Shown: positions 35,373 through 47,056, numbered from the stretch's first letter. The stretch is 64,000 bases of DNA from Pseudomonas denitrificans (nom. rej.) (GCF_008807415.1 NZ_CP043626.1:6816509-6880508), one strand, 5' to 3'. Numbers and translations are program-made. The notes: generated from the sequence alone by a model not told the origin.

Positions 35373-35406
35373 TAAAAACGAAACCCGCCGGTAAGGGCGG
35401 GTTTCG
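35373..35406 (-). terminator. Intrinsic terminator shared by tctE and the HDOD gene
   Basis: An 11-bp stem (CGAAACCCGCC / GGCGGGTTTCG) with a 6-nt loop. On the minus strand it is followed by TTTTTATG, so it best serves the HDOD gene. It lies 10 bp after the tctE stop and can act for both convergent transcripts. Confidence 0.82.
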
Positions 35407-35423
35407 GGTGGTACGGCGTGAAC

Positions 35424-36260
35424 TTACTGCAGCATGCTCATCGCCGCTTCCATGGCGGCGGAGAGGTCTTCGTCTTCCTTCACGTCTGCCTTCGGGTCCA
35501 GGCCCAGTTTGGCGAAGGCCGGAATGGTCGCCCAGTCCAGTTCGGTGTAGGGGTGCTGGCTGCCCAGGTAGCTCTGCAGGGTGGCTACCTGGACGATGTC
35601 CACGTAGTCGACCTTGGCCGAGTCGCGGCTGAAGTCCAGGTGCTGGCCCGGCACGGCGGCGATCGGCGCCGGGAAGTCCCAGGCCTTGAGGATGCGGTCG
35701 CCGATGACCGGGTGGATGCGCTCGATCACATGGTTGAGGCTGATGGAATCGGCCAGCAGTTCGCTGTGCTCCTCGGCGTAGGTGAGGATCGGCAGCACGC
35801 CGATCTGGTGCACCAGGCCTGCCAGGGTCGCCTGATCCGGCGCCAGGCGGGTGTAGTGGCGGCACAGGGCGTGGCAGATGCCGGCGATCTCGGTGCTCTT
35901 GTTCCACACCTCGCGCATCTTGCGGTCGACCACGTCGGAGGTGGCCTGGAACATCTGCTCCATGGCAAGACCGGTGGCCAGGTTGCAGGTGTAGTTGATC
36001 CCCAGGCGGCTGATCGCCATCTGCAGGTCGGTGATTTCCTTGTTGGTGCGCAGCAGCGGGCTGTTCACCACCTTGATGATGCGCGCGGTCAGGGCAGCGT
36101 CGTTGCCGATCACCTTGGCCAGATCCTGGATGCTGATGTCCGGGTCTTCCGCCGCTTCACGGACGCGCAGGGCGACTTCCGGCAGCGTCGGCAGCACCAG
36201 CTCATCGTTGTCGATGGCCCGCAGCAGTTCCTGTTGTACTTTTTCGGCAAGCTTGCTCAT
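35424..36260 (-). CDS. HDOD-domain protein
   Basis: A 278-residue cytoplasmic protein made almost entirely of an HDOD domain (about residues 20-215), an HD-related fold linked to signalling. Typical segments are LPTLPEVALRVREAAEDPDISIQDLAKVI and GLVHQIGVLPILTYA. The metal-binding HD residues of true phosphohydrolases are not conserved, as usual in HDOD proteins. The ATG at 36260 is followed by MSKLAEKVQQELL. It matches PA0758. The precise function is unknown. Confidence 0.82.
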   Translation of the reverse strand: MSKLAEKVQQELLRAIDNDELVLPTLPEVALRVREAAEDPDISIQDLAKVIGNDAALTARIIKVVNSPLLRTNKEITDLQMAISRLGINYTCNLATGLAMEQMFQATSDVVDRKMREVWNKSTEIAGICHALCRHYTRLAPDQATLAGLVHQIGVLPILTYAEEHSELLADSISLNHVIERIHPVIGDRILKAWDFPAPIAAVPGQHLDFSRDSAKVDYVDIVQVATLQSYLGSQHPYTELDWATIPAFAKLGLDPKADVKEDEDLSAAMEAAMSMLQ

Positions 36261-36305
36261 GAAGTGTCCTTCAGGGAAAGCCGGGCTCCCCGCCCGGCAC
36301 GAAAT

Positions 36306-37241
36306 TCAGCGCTGGATCTCGCGGTCGCTGTCCAGAACGTAAGGCAGGTCCAGCAGATGCAGGGGCTGGTCCTCGCCCAGGCGCACGTTGCCGTCGGCAG
36401 CGGCGTCGTCCTGCAGCACGGCGAGCAGCTCCACGCCATCGGCCGCGCGGGCGGCCAGTACCACTTCGCCGACGCTGGTGGAATGCACCGGCGAGAACAG
36501 CTCGCGGCCCGGCTCCGGCAGTTCGGCACCATCGAGTTTCAGGCGCTGCAGGCGGCGCTTGAGGCGGCCCAGGTACTGCATGCGCGCGACGATTTCCTGG
36601 CCGGTGTAGCAGCCCTTCTTGAAGCTCACGCCGCCTACGGCCTGCAGGTTGATCATCTGCGGGATGAACAGCTCGCGGGTGGCGCCGAACACCTGGCCGA
36701 CCCCGGCGCGAACCTGGCCGAGCAGCCAGTCGTTGAGTTCGGCGTGGGGCAGGCGGGTCTGCAGCAGGTCGGCGATGGCGGCGGCGCGTTCGGCCGATGC
36801 CCAGAGTTCGACGCGGCCCTGGCCGAGACCGATGGCGATCAGGCCCTCGACCCGCGCTACCTGGTCGGCTTCGCCGGAGAGGCTCAGGCCCAGTTCGGCG
36901 AGGACAGCGTCCGCACCGCTCAGGCCGAAGCGCGCCCACTGGGTGCTGTCATCGGAGAGGGTGGCCTTGGAGAACACCGCGTACTTCTTCAGGTCCGTCA
37001 GTTGGCTGTCCAGCAGGTCGTTGGCCATGGCCAGCAGGAAGCCTTCGCCTTCGGCGAGGATGCGGAAGCTGGAGGTCATGCGGCCCTTGGGCGTGCAGCG
37101 GGCACCGAGGCTGGAGTATTCGGCGTTCAGGTAATTGAGGTTGCAGGTCAGCTGGCCCTGGAGGAATTTGGCGGCGTCCGCGCCACGGACGGCGAGAATC
37201 CCTTCGTGATTGAGTTCGGTGTAGAAAGCAGAGTCGGTCAT
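36306..37241 (-). CDS. ygfZ: Folate-binding Fe-S cluster repair protein YgfZ
   Basis: A 311-residue GcvT-like protein that helps maintain certain Fe-S enzymes using folate. The diagnostic motif KGCYTGQE is present (Cys near residue 220) in FKKGCYTGQEIVARM. The N-terminus LAVRGADAAKFLQGQLTCN is typical. The ATG at 37241 (MTDSAF) is chosen because the preceding in-frame extension lacks similarity. It is divergent from sdhE, an association common in proteobacteria, and matches PA0759. Confidence 0.9.
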   Translation of the reverse strand: MTDSAFYTELNHEGILAVRGADAAKFLQGQLTCNLNYLNAEYSSLGARCTPKGRMTSSFRILAEGEGFLLAMANDLLDSQLTDLKKYAVFSKATLSDDSTQWARFGLSGADAVLAELGLSLSGEADQVARVEGLIAIGLGQGRVELWASAERAAAIADLLQTRLPHAELNDWLLGQVRAGVGQVFGATRELFIPQMINLQAVGGVSFKKGCYTGQEIVARMQYLGRLKRRLQRLKLDGAELPEPGRELFSPVHSTSVGEVVLAARAADGVELLAVLQDDAAADGNVRLGEDQPLHLLDLPYVLDSDREIQR

Positions 37242-37411
37242 CACGATTCGCTGGAAGAAAGTTAGGGGCCTCATGATAGAGCTCAGGCCCAGCCTTGTCA
37301 GCGGGTGCTGGGTGAGCCGAGCATGCGTATAATGCCGCTCGGCTCGCGCCGTCCGTCGACTTCGCGAGCGTTCCGATGTATTTGCTCGCAGTTATTCGAG
37401 GGAACCCGCAG

Positions 37412-37666
37412 ATGAACGACGAAACCGAACTCAAACGCCTTTTCTGGCACAGCCGCCGCGGCATGCTGGAACTGGACGTCCTGCTGGTGCCTTTTGTCCA
37501 GGAAGTCTACCCGGGCCTGCCCGCCGACGATCAGGCGCGCTTCCGCAAGCTGCTGGAGTGCGAGGACCAGGACATGTTCGGCTGGTTCATGCAGCGCGGC
37601 GAGCCGGAAGATGCCGACCTGCGCATCATCGTTCGCATGATCCTGGACCGTGTCCAGCCGAAGTGA
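37412..37666 (+). CDS. sdhE: Succinate dehydrogenase FAD assembly factor
   Basis: Small cytoplasmic protein (84 residues) that promotes covalent flavin attachment to SdhA. The SdhE signature RRGMLELD (the RGxxE motif) lies at about residues 14-21, followed by [28 protein letters not shown]. The ATG at 37412 is preceded by GAGGGAA. It overlaps the following ygfX-like gene by 17 bp. Confidence 0.93.
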   Translation: MNDETELKRLFWHSRRGMLELDVLLVPFVQEVYPGLPADDQARFRKLLECEDQDMFGWFMQRGEPEDADLRIIVRMILDRVQPK

Positions 37667-38070
37667 CCCCTTCGAGTGCCGCTGGCAGCCGTCCATCGGT
37701 TTGCTGGCGGCCTACCTCGCCGCGCAATGCTGCGCCGTCCTGGCGCTGCTGCTCGCGGACATTCCCCTTCACTGGAAAACGCTCGGCCTGAGCCTCTGCC
37801 TGCTGCATGCGTGCCGGGTTGTGCCTGGGCGGATTCTATTGCGCGCGCCGGATTCGGTGCGTGCGCTGCGCCACAACGCCGAGGGCTGGCAGTTGTGGAG
37901 CGAGCGGGAAGGGTTTCAACCCGTGCAGCTGATGCCGGACAGCCTGGCGCTGCCCTCGTTGATCGTCCTGCGTTTCCGTCGTCCTGGTGACCGGCTGGCG
38001 CGCAGCGTCTGCGTACCTTCCGACGCCCTGGCGCCGGAGTTGCACCGGCGCCTGCGGGTGCGGCTGCGCT

Positions 38071-39687
<1,617 letters not shown>

Positions 39688-39878
39688 ACCCGGCTCCACA
39701 AAATGGCGCCCTAGTATATAGAAGGGGGCCACGGCACAATACTGGCGAACCGATGACACCGAAGGCGCGTGAGGTGGGGCGGCAGTCGCAGGGCGGGAAG
39801 CTTTCTTCCCCGCTCAAGCCGGTCCGGCAGGCGCCAGGGGTTGCGTCGAAGTCATTGAACGATCACGGCAAATCACCG

Positions 39879-39905
39879 GAACTTTTTCAGGCGTTCCGGT
39901 TCGAA
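39879..39905 (+). promoter_or_regulatory. Possible upstream AlgU-dependent promoter of algU
   Basis: GAACTT at 39879-39884, a 16-bp spacer and TCGAA at 39901 fit the sigma22 pattern GAACTT-N16/17-TCtgA with a weaker -10. P. aeruginosa algU is known to have more than one autoregulated promoter. The nadB-algU gap is 461 bp and holds no other gene. Confidence 0.45.
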
Positions 39906-40062
39906 CGCGGAATACCCAATCAACTTTGCGCGCAGATTGACATTGCGCGGAAGGGGAGCGGGTGTTCCGCCCGGTGCAGTTGAATTTGACGGGCTTCGGA
40001 CGCATGTCGGGGTCCGATTGCCGCAAATGTGAAAAAACTGTGCGGCGCATGCTTGGAGGGGA

Positions 40063-40089
40063 GAACTTTTGCAAAAGACCCGAGTCTAT
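40063..40089 (+). promoter_or_regulatory. AlgU (sigma22) promoter of the algU operon
   Basis: GAACTT at 40063-40068, a 16-bp spacer and TCTAT at 40085-40089 match the sigma22/sigmaE consensus closely. The -10 is about 60 bp before the algU start. This indicates positive autoregulation of the envelope-stress operon. Confidence 0.75.
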
Positions 40090-40148
40090 CTTGGCAGGAC
40101 GATTTACCAGGGTGCTCGAAGCTCCTCCAGGTTTTCAGAGGAGCATTC

Positions 40149-40733
40149 ATGCTAACCCAGGAACAGGATCAGCAACTGGTTGAACGGGTACAGCGCGGAG
40201 ACAAACGGGCATTCGACCTGCTGGTGCTGAAGTACCAGCACAAGATTCTGGGTCTCATCGTGCGATTCGTGCACGACGCGCAGGAAGCCCAGGACGTTGC
40301 ACAGGAAGCATTCATCAAGGCGTATCGCGCCTTGGGCAACTTCCGGGGCGACAGTGCCTTTTATACCTGGCTGTACCGTATCGCCATCAACACCGCGAAG
40401 AACCATCTGGTTGCGCGCGGTCGGCGGCCGCCGGACAGCGATGTCACGGCAGAGGACGCGGAGTTCTTCGACGGCGATCACGCCCTGAAGGACATCGAGT
40501 CGCCGGAAAGAGCCATGCTGCGGGATGAGATCGAGGAAACCGTCCATCGCACCATCCAGCAGCTGCCCGATGATTTGCGCACGGCCTTGACCCTGCGCGA
40601 GTTCGAAGGCCTGAGTTACGAAGATATCGCCACCGTGATGCAGTGTCCGGTGGGGACCGTCCGCTCACGGATATTCCGTGCGCGGGAAGCGATCGACAAA
40701 GCTTTGCAGCCTTTGTTGCATGATGAAGTCTGA
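40149..40733 (+). CDS. algU: ECF sigma factor AlgU (AlgT, RpoE-like)
   Basis: Extracytoplasmic-function sigma factor for envelope stress and alginate genes. The 194-residue protein has region 2 (RAFDLLVLKYQHKILGLIVRF, DVAQEAFIKAYRALGNFRG, YTWLYRIAINTAKN) and region 4 (LREFEGLSYEDIATVMQCPVGTVRSRIFRAREAI). From memory it is almost identical to the PAO1 protein. The ATG at 40149 follows CAGAGGAG. It heads the algU-mucABCD operon and is autoregulated by the promoters upstream. Confidence 0.97.
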   Translation: MLTQEQDQQLVERVQRGDKRAFDLLVLKYQHKILGLIVRFVHDAQEAQDVAQEAFIKAYRALGNFRGDSAFYTWLYRIAINTAKNHLVARGRRPPDSDVTAEDAEFFDGDHALKDIESPERAMLRDEIEETVHRTIQQLPDDLRTALTLREFEGLSYEDIATVMQCPVGTVRSRIFRAREAIDKALQPLLHDEV

Positions 40734-40764
40734 TACAGCGGCAGAAGCCAAGAGAGGTACCGCT

Positions 40765-41349
40765 ATGAGTCGTGAAGCCCTGCAGGAGTCGCTGTCCGCG
40801 GTAATGGATAACGAAGCGGATGAGCTTGAGCTGCGGCGTGTGCTTGCAGCCTGCGGCGAGGACGCCGAATTGCGGGCCACCTGGTCCCGTTACCAACTGG
40901 CCCGTGCAGTGATGCACCGCGAGCCGGCCATGCCCAAGCTGGACATTGCCGCCGCCGTGTCCGCCGCGCTGGCCGATGAAGCCGCACCGGCGCCGCGCAG
41001 CCGCAATCCGTGGCGCAACGTCGGCCGCCTGGCCGTCGCCGCCTCGGTGACCCTGGCTGTGCTGGCCGGTGTACGCATGTACCACCAGGATGACAGTGTC
41101 GCCAACGGCCTTGCCCAGCAAGGTGCCACCCCGCAGATCGCCTTGCCGCAAGTGCAAGGCCCGGCGGTACTGGCAGGCTACACTCAGGACGAGGCGCCGC
41201 AGGTGATCACCAATGCCCAGGGCGGGCAGACCACCTGGCATGAGCAGCGTCTTCCGGGTTACCTGCGTCAACACGCGCAGCAGTCCGCCGTCAGCGGCAC
41301 CGACAGCGCCCTGCCTTATGCACGCGCCGCGAGCCTGGAAAGCCGCTGA
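40765..41349 (+). CDS. mucA: Anti-sigma factor MucA, intact
   Basis: Inner membrane anti-sigma factor that holds AlgU inactive until cut by AlgW and MucP. The 194-residue protein has a cytoplasmic AlgU-binding domain (REALQESLSAVMDNEADELELRRVL), one membrane helix at about residues 85-105 (VGRLAVAASVTLAVLAGVRM) and a periplasmic tail. The ATG at 40765 follows AAGAGAGG. The frame is full length, with no mucA22-type frameshift, so the strain should be non-mucoid at this locus. Confidence 0.96.
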   Translation: MSREALQESLSAVMDNEADELELRRVLAACGEDAELRATWSRYQLARAVMHREPAMPKLDIAAAVSAALADEAAPAPRSRNPWRNVGRLAVAASVTLAVLAGVRMYHQDDSVANGLAQQGATPQIALPQVQGPAVLAGYTQDEAPQVITNAQGGQTTWHEQRLPGYLRQHAQQSAVSGTDSALPYARAASLESR

Positions 41350-41370
41350 TTTGCGACCTTAAGGAGCGAC

Positions 41371-42315
41371 ATGCGCGCGACGACAGCACTGTTGTTCTTC
41401 CTCGGCGGTCTGCTGGCATTGCCAGTCCAGGCCGCCGATGCGTTGGACTGGATCAAGCGCCTCTCCGAGGCTGATCAGCAACAGAACTTCCAGGGTACCT
41501 TCATCTACGAACGCAGCGGAGCCTTCTCCACCCACGATGTCTGGCATCGTGTGGAGAGTGACGGCTCTGTGCGCGAGCACCTGGTTCAGGTCGATGGGCC
41601 GCGCCAGGAAGTGGTGCGCGTCGATGGCGCCACCCAGTGCGTAGGTGGAGGCATGTCGGGGCAGGCGTCGACCGGCGAGATGTGGCCGGCACGCAAGCTC
41701 AACCCTGCCGATCTATCTACCTACTACGACGTTCGCGTCGCCGGCGAGTCGCGTATTGCCGATCGTCCGGCGGTGGTGCTGGCGGTGATCCCGCGTGACC
41801 AGCATCGCTATGGCTTCGAGCTGCACGTGGACAAGGAGACGGGCCTGCCGCTCAAGTCCCTGCTGCTCAATGACAAGGGCCAGATCATCGAGCGCCTGCA
41901 GTTCACCCGCATCGACATGGCAGCGCCGGATGACGGCGAGTTGCAGGCGAGCGCGGCCTGCAAGCCGGTGAAGGAAGCCAAGGTTGCCCAGGTGAAGACC
42001 AACTGGCATTCGGAGTGGGTGCCGCCGGGCTTTACCCTGAACAGTACGCTGCAGGAGCGCAGCCCGGTCTCCAATGACCAGGTCCTGTGCCTGGCCTACG
42101 GCGACGGACTGGCGCGTTTCTCGGTATTCCTCGAGCCGCTGCACGGCGCCAAGGTCGATGATGCCCGCACCCAGCTGGGCCCGACCACCGTGGTGTCGAG
42201 GCGGTTCGCCAGTGAAGATGGCGGCACCATGGTGACCGTGGTCGGCGAGATACCCAGTGGCACGGCCGAGCGCGTGGCGTTGTCCATGCGGCCAACGGGA
42301 GCCCAGCCACAGTGA
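41371..42315 (+). CDS. mucB: Periplasmic sigma-regulatory protein MucB (RseB-like)
   Basis: Binds the periplasmic part of MucA and protects it from AlgW. The 314-residue protein has a signal peptide (cut near VQA-AD) and the RseB double-domain pattern, including DWIKRLSEADQQQNFQGTFIYE and EWVPPGFTL. The ATG at 41371 has AAGGAG upstream. Its stop overlaps the mucC start (GTGA). Confidence 0.95.
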   Translation: MRATTALLFFLGGLLALPVQAADALDWIKRLSEADQQQNFQGTFIYERSGAFSTHDVWHRVESDGSVREHLVQVDGPRQEVVRVDGATQCVGGGMSGQASTGEMWPARKLNPADLSTYYDVRVAGESRIADRPAVVLAVIPRDQHRYGFELHVDKETGLPLKSLLLNDKGQIIERLQFTRIDMAAPDDGELQASAACKPVKEAKVAQVKTNWHSEWVPPGFTLNSTLQERSPVSNDQVLCLAYGDGLARFSVFLEPLHGAKVDDARTQLGPTTVVSRRFASEDGGTMVTVVGEIPSGTAERVALSMRPTGAQPQ

Positions 42316-42782
42316 TCCATGAGCGGGGTAGAGTGGTTGCGGTCGAGTCTGGTGCGGTCCAGGTCGAAACGCTGCGCCGCTCCACCTGCTCGGGATGTTC
42401 GGTCAACGCCGGTTGCGGCCAGGGTCTCCTGGAGCGGCTGGGGGTTTCCCAGGGACGCAGCCGAGTGCGAGCGCTCATCTCGCCGAACCTGGCTTCATCG
42501 AGTCTTAAGCCTGGCGATGAAATCCTGCTGGGCGTGGATGAAGACCTTCTGCTGAAAAGCGCCCTGCTTTTCTATCTTTCCCCGCTGATCGGGCTGTTCG
42601 CGCTGGCGCTACTGGCGGCGCGCCTCGATCTGGGGGAACCTCTCATCATCGTGGCCGGGCTGGCGGGTTTCCTGCTGGCCTGGCTGCTGGTGCGTCGCCA
42701 TGCGCGACGCCATACGGATGATCCGGCGATGCAACCGGTTGTGCTGCGTGCGCTGGTCGGTGGGCCGCCCGGCCCTGTTTAG
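42312..42782 (+). CDS. mucC: RseC/MucC-family inner membrane protein
   Basis: A 156-residue protein of the SoxR-reducing/RseC family. The cysteine-rich N-terminal motif STCSGCSVNAGCGQG lies at about residues 24-38 and is followed by two membrane helices (about 85-130). The GTG start overlaps the mucB stop by 4 bp. The role in alginate regulation is minor and poorly defined; cluster position supports the name. Confidence 0.92.
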   Translation: MIHERGRVVAVESGAVQVETLRRSTCSGCSVNAGCGQGLLERLGVSQGRSRVRALISPNLASSSLKPGDEILLGVDEDLLLKSALLFYLSPLIGLFALALLAARLDLGEPLIIVAGLAGFLLAWLLVRRHARRHTDDPAMQPVVLRALVGGPPGPV

Positions 42783-42818
42783 TGATCTTCCCAATCAACA
42801 TCACGGGAGCTGTAGTCA

Positions 42819-44249
42819 ATGCAAACCCTGAAACGCAGCATGGCTGCGCTGGTCGCCCTGCTGGCCCTGAGCCTGTCGGTCACCGCGCGGGCTGAACTAC
42901 CGGACTTCACTCCGCTGGTCGAGAAGGCCTCGCCGGCGGTGGTCAACATCAGTACCACCCAGAAACTTCCCGACCGCTCCAACGCGCAGATGGGCATTCC
43001 GGACCTCGACGGCCTGCCGCCGGGCCTGCGCGAATTCTTCGAGCGCAGCATTCCCCGCGGCCAGGGCGGTCAGGGTCAGGCGCCCCGTGGCCAGCAGCGC
43101 GAGGCTCAGTCGCTGGGTTCGGGCTTCATCATTTCCGATGATGGCTACATCCTCACCAACAACCACGTGGTGGCCGACGCCGACGAGATCCTCGTACGCC
43201 TGTCCGACCGCAGCGAGCACAAGGCCAAGCTGGTCGGTGCCGATCCGCGCAGCGACGTGGCCGTGCTGAAGATCGATGCCAAGGGCCTGCCGACGCTCAA
43301 GCTGGGCGATTCCGACAAGCTGAAGGTCGGCGAGTGGGTGCTGGCCATCGGTTCGCCGTTCGGCTTCGACCACTCGGTGACTGCCGGTATCGTCAGCGCC
43401 AAGGGCCGCAGCCTGCCGAACGAGAACTACGTGCCGTTCATCCAGACCGACGTGGCGATCAACCCGGGCAACTCCGGTGGTCCGCTGCTGAACCTGCAGG
43501 GCGAAGTGGTGGGTATCAACTCGCAGATCTTCACCCGTTCCGGCGGCTTCATGGGCCTTTCCTTCGCGATTCCGATCGATGTGGCGCTGAACGTCGCCGA
43601 TCAGCTCAAGGCCGGCGGCAAGGTCAACCGTGGCTGGCTGGGCGTGGTGATCCAGGAAGTGAACAAGGACCTGGCCGAATCCTTCGGTCTCGACAAACCG
43701 GCCGGCGCGCTGGTCGCGCAGCTGGTGGAAGACGGCCCGGCGGCCAAGGGCGGCCTGCAGGTGGGTGACGTGATCCTGAGCCTGAACGGCCAGACCATCA
43801 ATGAATCCGCCGACCTGCCGCACCTGGTGGGCAACATGAAGCCGGGCGACAAGGCGTCCCTGGAAGTCATCCGTGACAACAAGCGCCAGACCCTGAGCCT
43901 GACCATCGGCAGCCTGCCGGACGACGACGATGCCGTCGCCGCAGTCGAGGGCAAGGGTGCCGAGCGCAGCAGCAACCGCATGGGTGTGACCGTGGCGGAG
44001 CTGACTGCCGAGCAGCGCAAGTCCCTGGATATCAAGGGCGGCGTGGTCATCAAGGAAGTGCAGGGCGGTCCGGCGGCCATGATCGGCCTGCGTCCGGGCG
44101 ACGTCATCACTCACCTGAACAATCGCGCGGTGGATTCCTCGAAAACCTTCAGCGAGATCGCCAAGGCGCTGCCGAAGGATCGTTCGATTTCCATGCGCGT
44201 GCTGCGTCAGGGCCGTGCGAGCTTCATCACGTTCAAACTGACCGAGTAA
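42819..44249 (+). CDS. mucD: Periplasmic serine protease MucD (DegP/HtrA-like)
   Basis: Removes misfolded periplasmic proteins and so dampens AlgU activation. The 476-residue protein has a signal peptide (cut near ARA-E), a trypsin-like domain with catalytic His in NNHVV (near 116), Asp in SDVAVLK (near 147) and Ser in GNSGGPLL (near 218), and two C-terminal PDZ domains (about 260-370 and 385-475). The last gene of the algU operon, it is followed by a terminator. Confidence 0.96.
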   Translation: MQTLKRSMAALVALLALSLSVTARAELPDFTPLVEKASPAVVNISTTQKLPDRSNAQMGIPDLDGLPPGLREFFERSIPRGQGGQGQAPRGQQREAQSLGSGFIISDDGYILTNNHVVADADEILVRLSDRSEHKAKLVGADPRSDVAVLKIDAKGLPTLKLGDSDKLKVGEWVLAIGSPFGFDHSVTAGIVSAKGRSLPNENYVPFIQTDVAINPGNSGGPLLNLQGEVVGINSQIFTRSGGFMGLSFAIPIDVALNVADQLKAGGKVNRGWLGVVIQEVNKDLAESFGLDKPAGALVAQLVEDGPAAKGGLQVGDVILSLNGQTINESADLPHLVGNMKPGDKASLEVIRDNKRQTLSLTIGSLPDDDDAVAAVEGKGAERSSNRMGVTVAELTAEQRKSLDIKGGVVIKEVQGGPAAMIGLRPGDVITHLNNRAVDSSKTFSEIAKALPKDRSISMRVLRQGRASFITFKLTE

Positions 44250-44263
44250 GGTCGACGCACCAG

Positions 44264-44290
44264 AAAAGGGCGACTCCGGTCGCCCTTTTT
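44264..44290 (+). terminator. Intrinsic terminator of the algU-mucABCD operon
   Basis: A 10-bp perfect stem (AAAAGGGCGA / TCGCCCTTTT) with a 6-nt loop, ending in a T run. It begins 15 bp after the mucD stop. Confidence 0.9.
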
Positions 44291-44396
44291 CATGCCTGAC
44301 CGTCCGGCGCGGCGTGACGCATCAGGCTGTAGTCAGGTAAACTCCCCCGCTATTTTTCGGCGGACCGCCGCCTTCAGCCTTCCGAGTGTGTTCGCC

Positions 44397-46196
44397 GTGA
44401 GTGACCTGAGTCATATCCGCAATTTCTCCATCATCGCCCACATCGACCATGGCAAGTCGACGCTGGCAGACCGCTTCATCCAGATGTGCGGCGGCCTGTC
44501 CGACCGCGAGATGGAGGCCCAGGTACTGGACTCCATGGACCTGGAGCGTGAGCGCGGCATCACCATCAAGGCGCACAGCGTCACCCTTCACTACAAGGCG
44601 AAGGACGGCAAGACCTACCAGCTGAACTTCATCGACACCCCCGGCCACGTCGACTTCACCTACGAAGTCAGCCGTTCGCTGGCCGCGTGCGAAGGCGCGC
44701 TGCTGGTAGTGGATGCCGGCCAGGGCGTGGAAGCGCAGTCGGTCGCCAACTGCTACACCGCCATCGAGCAGGGCCTGGAAGTGATGCCGGTCCTGAACAA
44801 GATGGACCTGCCGCAGGCCGATCCGGACCGCGTGAAGGACGAGATCGAAAGCATCATCGGCATCGACGCCACCGACGCCGTGGCCTGCTCGGCCAAGAGC
44901 GGCATGGGCGTGGAAGACGTGCTGGAGCGCCTGGTCACTGCCATTCCCGCTCCGGAAGGCGAGATCGACGCACCGCTGCAGGCGCTGATCATCGACTCCT
45001 GGTTCGACAATTACCTGGGCGTGGTCTCGCTGGTGCGTGTGAAGCACGGCCGCGTCAAGAAAGGCGACAAGATCCTGGTGAAGTCCACCGGCAAGGTCCA
45101 CCAGGTGGACAGCGTCGGCGTCTTCACCCCGAAGCACACCGAGACTCCGGACCTCAAGGCCGGTGAGGTGGGCTTCATCATTGCGGGCATCAAGGACATC
45201 CTCGGCGCGCCGGTGGGCGATACCCTGACCCTGAACAACACCCCCGACGTGGACGTGCTGCCAGGCTTCAAACGCATCAAGCCGCAGGTCTACGCCGGCC
45301 TGTTCCCGGTCAGCTCCGATGACTTCGAGGACTTCCGCGAAGCGCTGCAGAAGCTGACCCTGAACGACGCCGCGCTGCAGTACGAGCCGGAAAGCTCCGA
45401 GGCCCTGGGCTTCGGCTTCCGCATCGGCTTCCTCGGCATGCTGCACATGGAGATCATCCAGGAGCGCCTGGAGCGCGAGTACGACCTGGACCTGATCACC
45501 ACCGCACCGACCGTGATCTTCGAGATCGTGCAGAAGAACGGCGAGATTCTCTACGTCGACAACCCGTCCAAGCTGCCCGACCTCTCGTCCATCGACGAGA
45601 TGCGCGAGCCGATCTGCCGCGCGACCATCCTTGTGCCTCAGGAGCACCTGGGCAACGTCATTACCCTGTGCATCGAGAAGCGCGGCGTCCAGCGCGACAT
45701 GCACTTCCTCAGCGGCCAGGTCCAGGTGATCTACGATCTGCCGATGAACGAAGTGGTGCTGGACTTCTTCGACCGCCTGAAGTCCACCAGCCGCGGCTAT
45801 GCTTCGCTGGACTACAGCTTCGACCGCTTCGAGCCGGCCAACCTGGTTCGCCTCGATGTGCTGATCAACGGTGAGAAGGTCGATGCCCTCGCCCTGATCG
45901 TCCACCGCGACAATGCCCCGTACAAGGGCCGTCAGCTGGTGGAGAAGATGAAGGAATTGATTCCGCGGCAGATGTTCGACGTCGCGATTCAGGCGGCCAT
46001 CGGTGGGCAGATCATCGCCCGCTCGACGGTCAAGGCGCTCAGGAAGAACGTGCTGGCCAAGTGCTACGGTGGTGACGTGAGCCGTAAGCGCAAGCTGCTG
46101 GAGAAGCAGAAGGCCGGTAAGAAAAGGATGAAGCAGGTCGGTAGCGTGGAGATTCCGCAGGAAGCCTTCCTCGCTGTGCTCAAAGTGGACAGTTGA
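44397..46196 (+). CDS. lepA: Elongation factor 4
   Basis: Ribosome-associated GTPase of 599 residues. G motifs are [29 protein letters not shown] and SAKSG; the LepA-specific C-terminal domain contains [25 protein letters not shown]. The GTG at 44397 (MSDLSHIRN) gives the standard family length; an open extension upstream to 44292 covers the terminator region and is not coding. It lies directly before lepB. Confidence 0.97.
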   Translation: MSDLSHIRNFSIIAHIDHGKSTLADRFIQMCGGLSDREMEAQVLDSMDLERERGITIKAHSVTLHYKAKDGKTYQLNFIDTPGHVDFTYEVSRSLAACEGALLVVDAGQGVEAQSVANCYTAIEQGLEVMPVLNKMDLPQADPDRVKDEIESIIGIDATDAVACSAKSGMGVEDVLERLVTAIPAPEGEIDAPLQALIIDSWFDNYLGVVSLVRVKHGRVKKGDKILVKSTGKVHQVDSVGVFTPKHTETPDLKAGEVGFIIAGIKDILGAPVGDTLTLNNTPDVDVLPGFKRIKPQVYAGLFPVSSDDFEDFREALQKLTLNDAALQYEPESSEALGFGFRIGFLGMLHMEIIQERLEREYDLDLITTAPTVIFEIVQKNGEILYVDNPSKLPDLSSIDEMREPICRATILVPQEHLGNVITLCIEKRGVQRDMHFLSGQVQVIYDLPMNEVVLDFFDRLKSTSRGYASLDYSFDRFEPANLVRLDVLINGEKVDALALIVHRDNAPYKGRQLVEKMKELIPRQMFDVAIQAAIGGQIIARSTVKALRKNVLAKCYGGDVSRKRKLLEKQKAGKKRMKQVGSVEIPQEAFLAVLKVDS

Positions 46197-46201
46197 ACCC
46201 T

Positions 46202-47056
46202 ATGACCCTGAATTTCCCGCTGTTGCTGGTGATTGCCGTTGCGGTATGCGGCGTTCTCGCCCTGGTGGACCTGGTGCTGTTCGCACCGCGCCGCCGGGCG
46301 GCCATTTCCGCCTATGAAGGTTCGGTCGGCGAAGCTGACCCGGAAGTGCTGGAGAAACTGAACAAGGAGCCGGTGCTCGTCGAGTACGGCAAGTCGTTCT
46401 TCCCGGTGCTGTTCATCGTGCTGGTGCTGCGTTCGTTCCTGGTCGAGCCCTTCCAGATCCCGTCGGGTTCGATGAAGCCGACCCTGGAAGTGGGCGATTT
46501 CATCCTGGTGAACAAGTTCGCCTACGGCATCCGCCTGCCGGTGCTGGACACCAAGGTGATCCCGGTGGGTGACCCGCAACGTGGCGATGTCATGGTGTTC
46601 CGCTATCCCAGCGATCCGAACATCAACTACATCAAGCGTGTGGTCGGTGTTCCTGGGGACACCATCCGCTACACCAGCGACAAGCGCCTGTTCATCAATG
46701 ACCAGGCCGTAGCCGAGTCGCTGGTGGGCGAGGAGCCGGGCACCCTGGGCAGCGTGACCCTGTACCAGGAGAAGCTGGGCGCCGCGGAGCACATGATCCG
46801 CAAGGAAATGACCCGCTTCCGCATCGAGCCGGGCAAGCAGTGGAAGGTGCCGGCCGGCCATTACTTCATGATGGGCGACAACCGCGACAACTCCAACGAC
46901 AGCCGCTACTGGAACGATCCGAAGATTCCCAAGGACCTGCTGGGCATGGTTCCGGACCGCAATATCGTCGGCAAGGCCTTCGCGGTCTGGATGAGCTGGC
47001 CGGATCCGAAGATGCGCAATCTGCCGAATTTCTCGCGAGTTGGTGTGATTCACTAG
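46202..47056 (+). CDS. lepB: Signal peptidase I
   Basis: Cleaves signal peptides of exported proteins at the inner membrane. The 284-residue protein has two N-terminal membrane helices (about 4-25 and 60-80), the catalytic serine in QIPSGSMKPTL, the general-base lysine in YIKRVVGVPGD, and the late boxes GDNRDNSNDSRYW. The ATG at 46202 is 5 bp after the lepA stop; a TTG nine bases earlier is less likely. Confidence 0.96.
   Translation: MTLNFPLLLVIAVAVCGVLALVDLVLFAPRRRAAISAYEGSVGEADPEVLEKLNKEPVLVEYGKSFFPVLFIVLVLRSFLVEPFQIPSGSMKPTLEVGDFILVNKFAYGIRLPVLDTKVIPVGDPQRGDVMVFRYPSDPNINYIKRVVGVPGDTIRYTSDKRLFINDQAVAESLVGEEPGTLGSVTLYQEKLGAAEHMIRKEMTRFRIEPGKQWKVPAGHYFMMGDNRDNSNDSRYWNDPKIPKDLLGMVPDRNIVGKAFAVWMSWPDPKMRNLPNFSRVGVIH

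Noticed and set aside
44292-44396. N-terminal extension of lepA
   Set aside because: It begins within the end of the mucD terminator, and the GTG at 44397 gives the standard 599-residue protein.
44322-45905. Long minus-strand frame opposite lepA
   Set aside because: Shadow of lepA; it shows no family and no ribosome binding site.
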